Source: an uncultured Eubacteriales bacterium
GTDB lineage: Bacteria > Bacillota > Clostridia > Lachnospirales > Lachnospiraceae
Length of the DNA stretch: 31,772 nt
Direction of reading: 5' to 3'
Assembly: GCA_900545175.1 (NCBI GenBank)
Contig: UQYF01000034.1
Location: forward strand, 1-31,772
The position numbers and the translations under genes were made by a program. The notes below the pieces were generated by a model. It had not been told where the DNA came from and searched no databases. It was given only the letters and a program-made list of their open reading frames with translations. Position 1 is the stretch's first letter, and every line of letters begins with the position of its first letter. Of this stretch, positions 30,845-31,772 are shown piece by piece.

Positions 30845-31575
30845 GGCATTTCCTCCATTTGAAAGGCGAGATACTGTTTTTTTATTTCACTCACTCTTCG
30901 CTGTGCAAGAGGAATGATTTTTCCGTTTTGAAGCTGCATGTCTGTGCTGCCGATTGAACGGACAAAGTTCATATTGACGGCAAATGAACGGTGAGCCAGT
31001 ATAAATTCATGGTTTTCCATAAGCTTGCCGCATATTGATGTAAAACGTTCCGAACATTCTAATTGTGAATTGTTATTAAGGTAATAGATTACTTTTCTGT
31101 TGAATGCTTCCACACAGATAATATTGGATAATAGAAGCTTATGTACTCCGCTAGTATTTTTTACCACGATATATTTAGGACTGTCCGCCTTCTTCTTTTC
31201 AAGGATATCATTAAGTGCGTGAAAAAGATTATCTTTTGTTATAGGCTTTAGAAGGTAGTTGGCAGCCTTAACGGTATAACTTTCCACTGCAAATTCAGGC
31301 GAGGATGTCAGGAAAATAATATCGGAGGCTTTATCAAAGCTTCTGATTTCCTTTGCAAGGGACATACCGCTTAAAACAGGCATAATAACGTCAAGCAGAT
31401 AAAGGTCGTATTTTTCATAGGCAGCCTTTGAGGCAAGCTCGACACTGCTTGTATAACACTTATAAGTAATCGGAATATCATGCTCTGAAATATAATTGCT
31501 TATTAAAGAAGATATCGAGGAAATTTCTTTTATTTCATCATCACATATTGCTATTTTCAACATTCGTTTATTCAT
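30841..31575 (-). CDS. LytTR-family response regulator
   Basis: Response regulator of 244 residues. The receiver domain (about 5-125) shows LKIAICDDE, the phospho-acceptor Asp62 in YLLDVIMPVLSG, and later KAANYLLKPI with the conserved Lys. The LytTR DNA-binding domain (about 140-240) shows YIVVKNTSGVHKLLLSNI, VEAFNRKVIYYL and HRSFAVNMNFVRSI. It forms an operon with the downstream GHKL kinase and probably controls its own locus or a nearby peptide system. The start may be 31575 (MNKRMLK) or the internal ATG at 31563 (MLKIAIC); neither has a strong ribosome site. Confidence 0.88.
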   Translation of the reverse strand: MNKRMLKIAICDDEIKEISSISSLISNYISEHDIPITYKCYTSSVELASKAAYEKYDLYLLDVIMPVLSGMSLAKEIRSFDKASDIIFLTSSPEFAVESYTVKAANYLLKPITKDNLFHALNDILEKKKADSPKYIVVKNTSGVHKLLLSNIICVEAFNRKVIYYLNNNSQLECSERFTSICGKLMENHEFILAHRSFAVNMNFVRSIGSTDMQLQNGKIIPLAQRRVSEIKKQYLAFQMEEMP

Positions 31576-31663
31576 CCAGAAAAATTTTTTATGTAATTTA
31601 TTATAAACTTTATATCAATAAATTTCTACAGCCAACTCATATCGTTCATGTCAAAAAAATTGT

Positions 31664-31680
31664 AATTCGTGCAAATTCGT
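31664..31680. promoter_or_regulatory. Direct repeats upstream of the LytTR gene
   Basis: AATTCGT occurs at 31664-31670 and again at 31674-31680, a 10-bp period. LytTR regulators bind pairs of short direct repeats about one turn apart, so an autoregulatory site is possible. Further upstream is a TCGTGC-tt-GCACGA palindrome (31755-31768). The remaining bases to the window end show no gene. Confidence 0.35.
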
Positions 31681-31772
31681 CCATAAAAGCTTTTTTATAG
31701 GCTATTATATATAATAAATAGAATGATATCAGGGTCAAAAGGTCAAAAAGCCGTTCGTGCTTGCACGATTAG

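Overview
The window reads as a chromosomal stretch of a low-to-mid GC anaerobic Firmicute, most likely a Lachnospiraceae-type Clostridium relative. The reasons are strong AGGAGG-type ribosome sites, frequent TTG/GTG starts, a CD1871A-type CXXC mini-protein beside a NapH-like ferredoxin, a YczE-like membrane protein, a cytidylate-kinase-like remnant, an agr-type GHKL kinase with a LytTR regulator, and several MATE exporters. No tRNA, rRNA or CRISPR array was seen.

Layout. (1) 1-6656: a fructose phosphotransferase locus, fruK - fruA (EIIABC) - ptsH - ptsI - fruR, closed by a hairpin terminator. ptsI is broken by one in-frame TAG codon, while HPr keeps His15 but has Lys at position 46. (2) 6658-8994: a GH29 alpha-L-fucosidase divergent from an AraC-type regulator whose second helix-turn-helix seems lost by frameshift. 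(3) 9161-12889: an AlkD-like DNA repair protein with an unusual insert, a GNAT acetyltransferase, decayed gene remnants, a tandem-HD (HD-GYP) protein and an SseB-like protein. (4) 13088-14795: a MATE exporter behind a structured leader with an intrinsic terminator. (5) 15028-16277: a YczE-like membrane protein and an intergenic zone rich in palindromes with a C-terminal cytidylate-kinase-like mini-gene. (6) 16418-20594: a minus-strand redox operon (CXXC mini-protein, NapH-like ferredoxin membrane protein, TlpA-like lipoprotein) divergent from an OmpR-type two-component system; the shared intergenic region carries a tandem GTGTTAA repeat that may be the response-regulator site. (7) 20642-21514: a decayed second copy of the MATE gene with the same leader RNA, a 348-codon internal deletion and a MITE-like 0.3-kb inverted-repeat element at its 3' end. 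(8) 21657-28359: a DfsB/ClbS-like protein, a LysR regulator, then ROK kinase - dtd - thiN - MATE - MATE. (9) 28358-29490: cysK behind a strong promoter overlapped by a palindrome. (10) 29567-31772: an agr-like GHKL kinase and LytTR regulator on the minus strand.

The most unusual signals are these. The duplicated MATE leader keeps two stems and a possible antiterminator pairing while its loops have changed, which suggests an attenuator or riboswitch. A family of about 31-bp TGGGACA...TGTCCCA palindromes repeatedly sits next to ribosome binding sites and forms the end of ptsI. The MITE-like element and the amber codon in the general PTS enzyme complete the list. All functional names come from reading motifs in the translated sequence; no database search was run.
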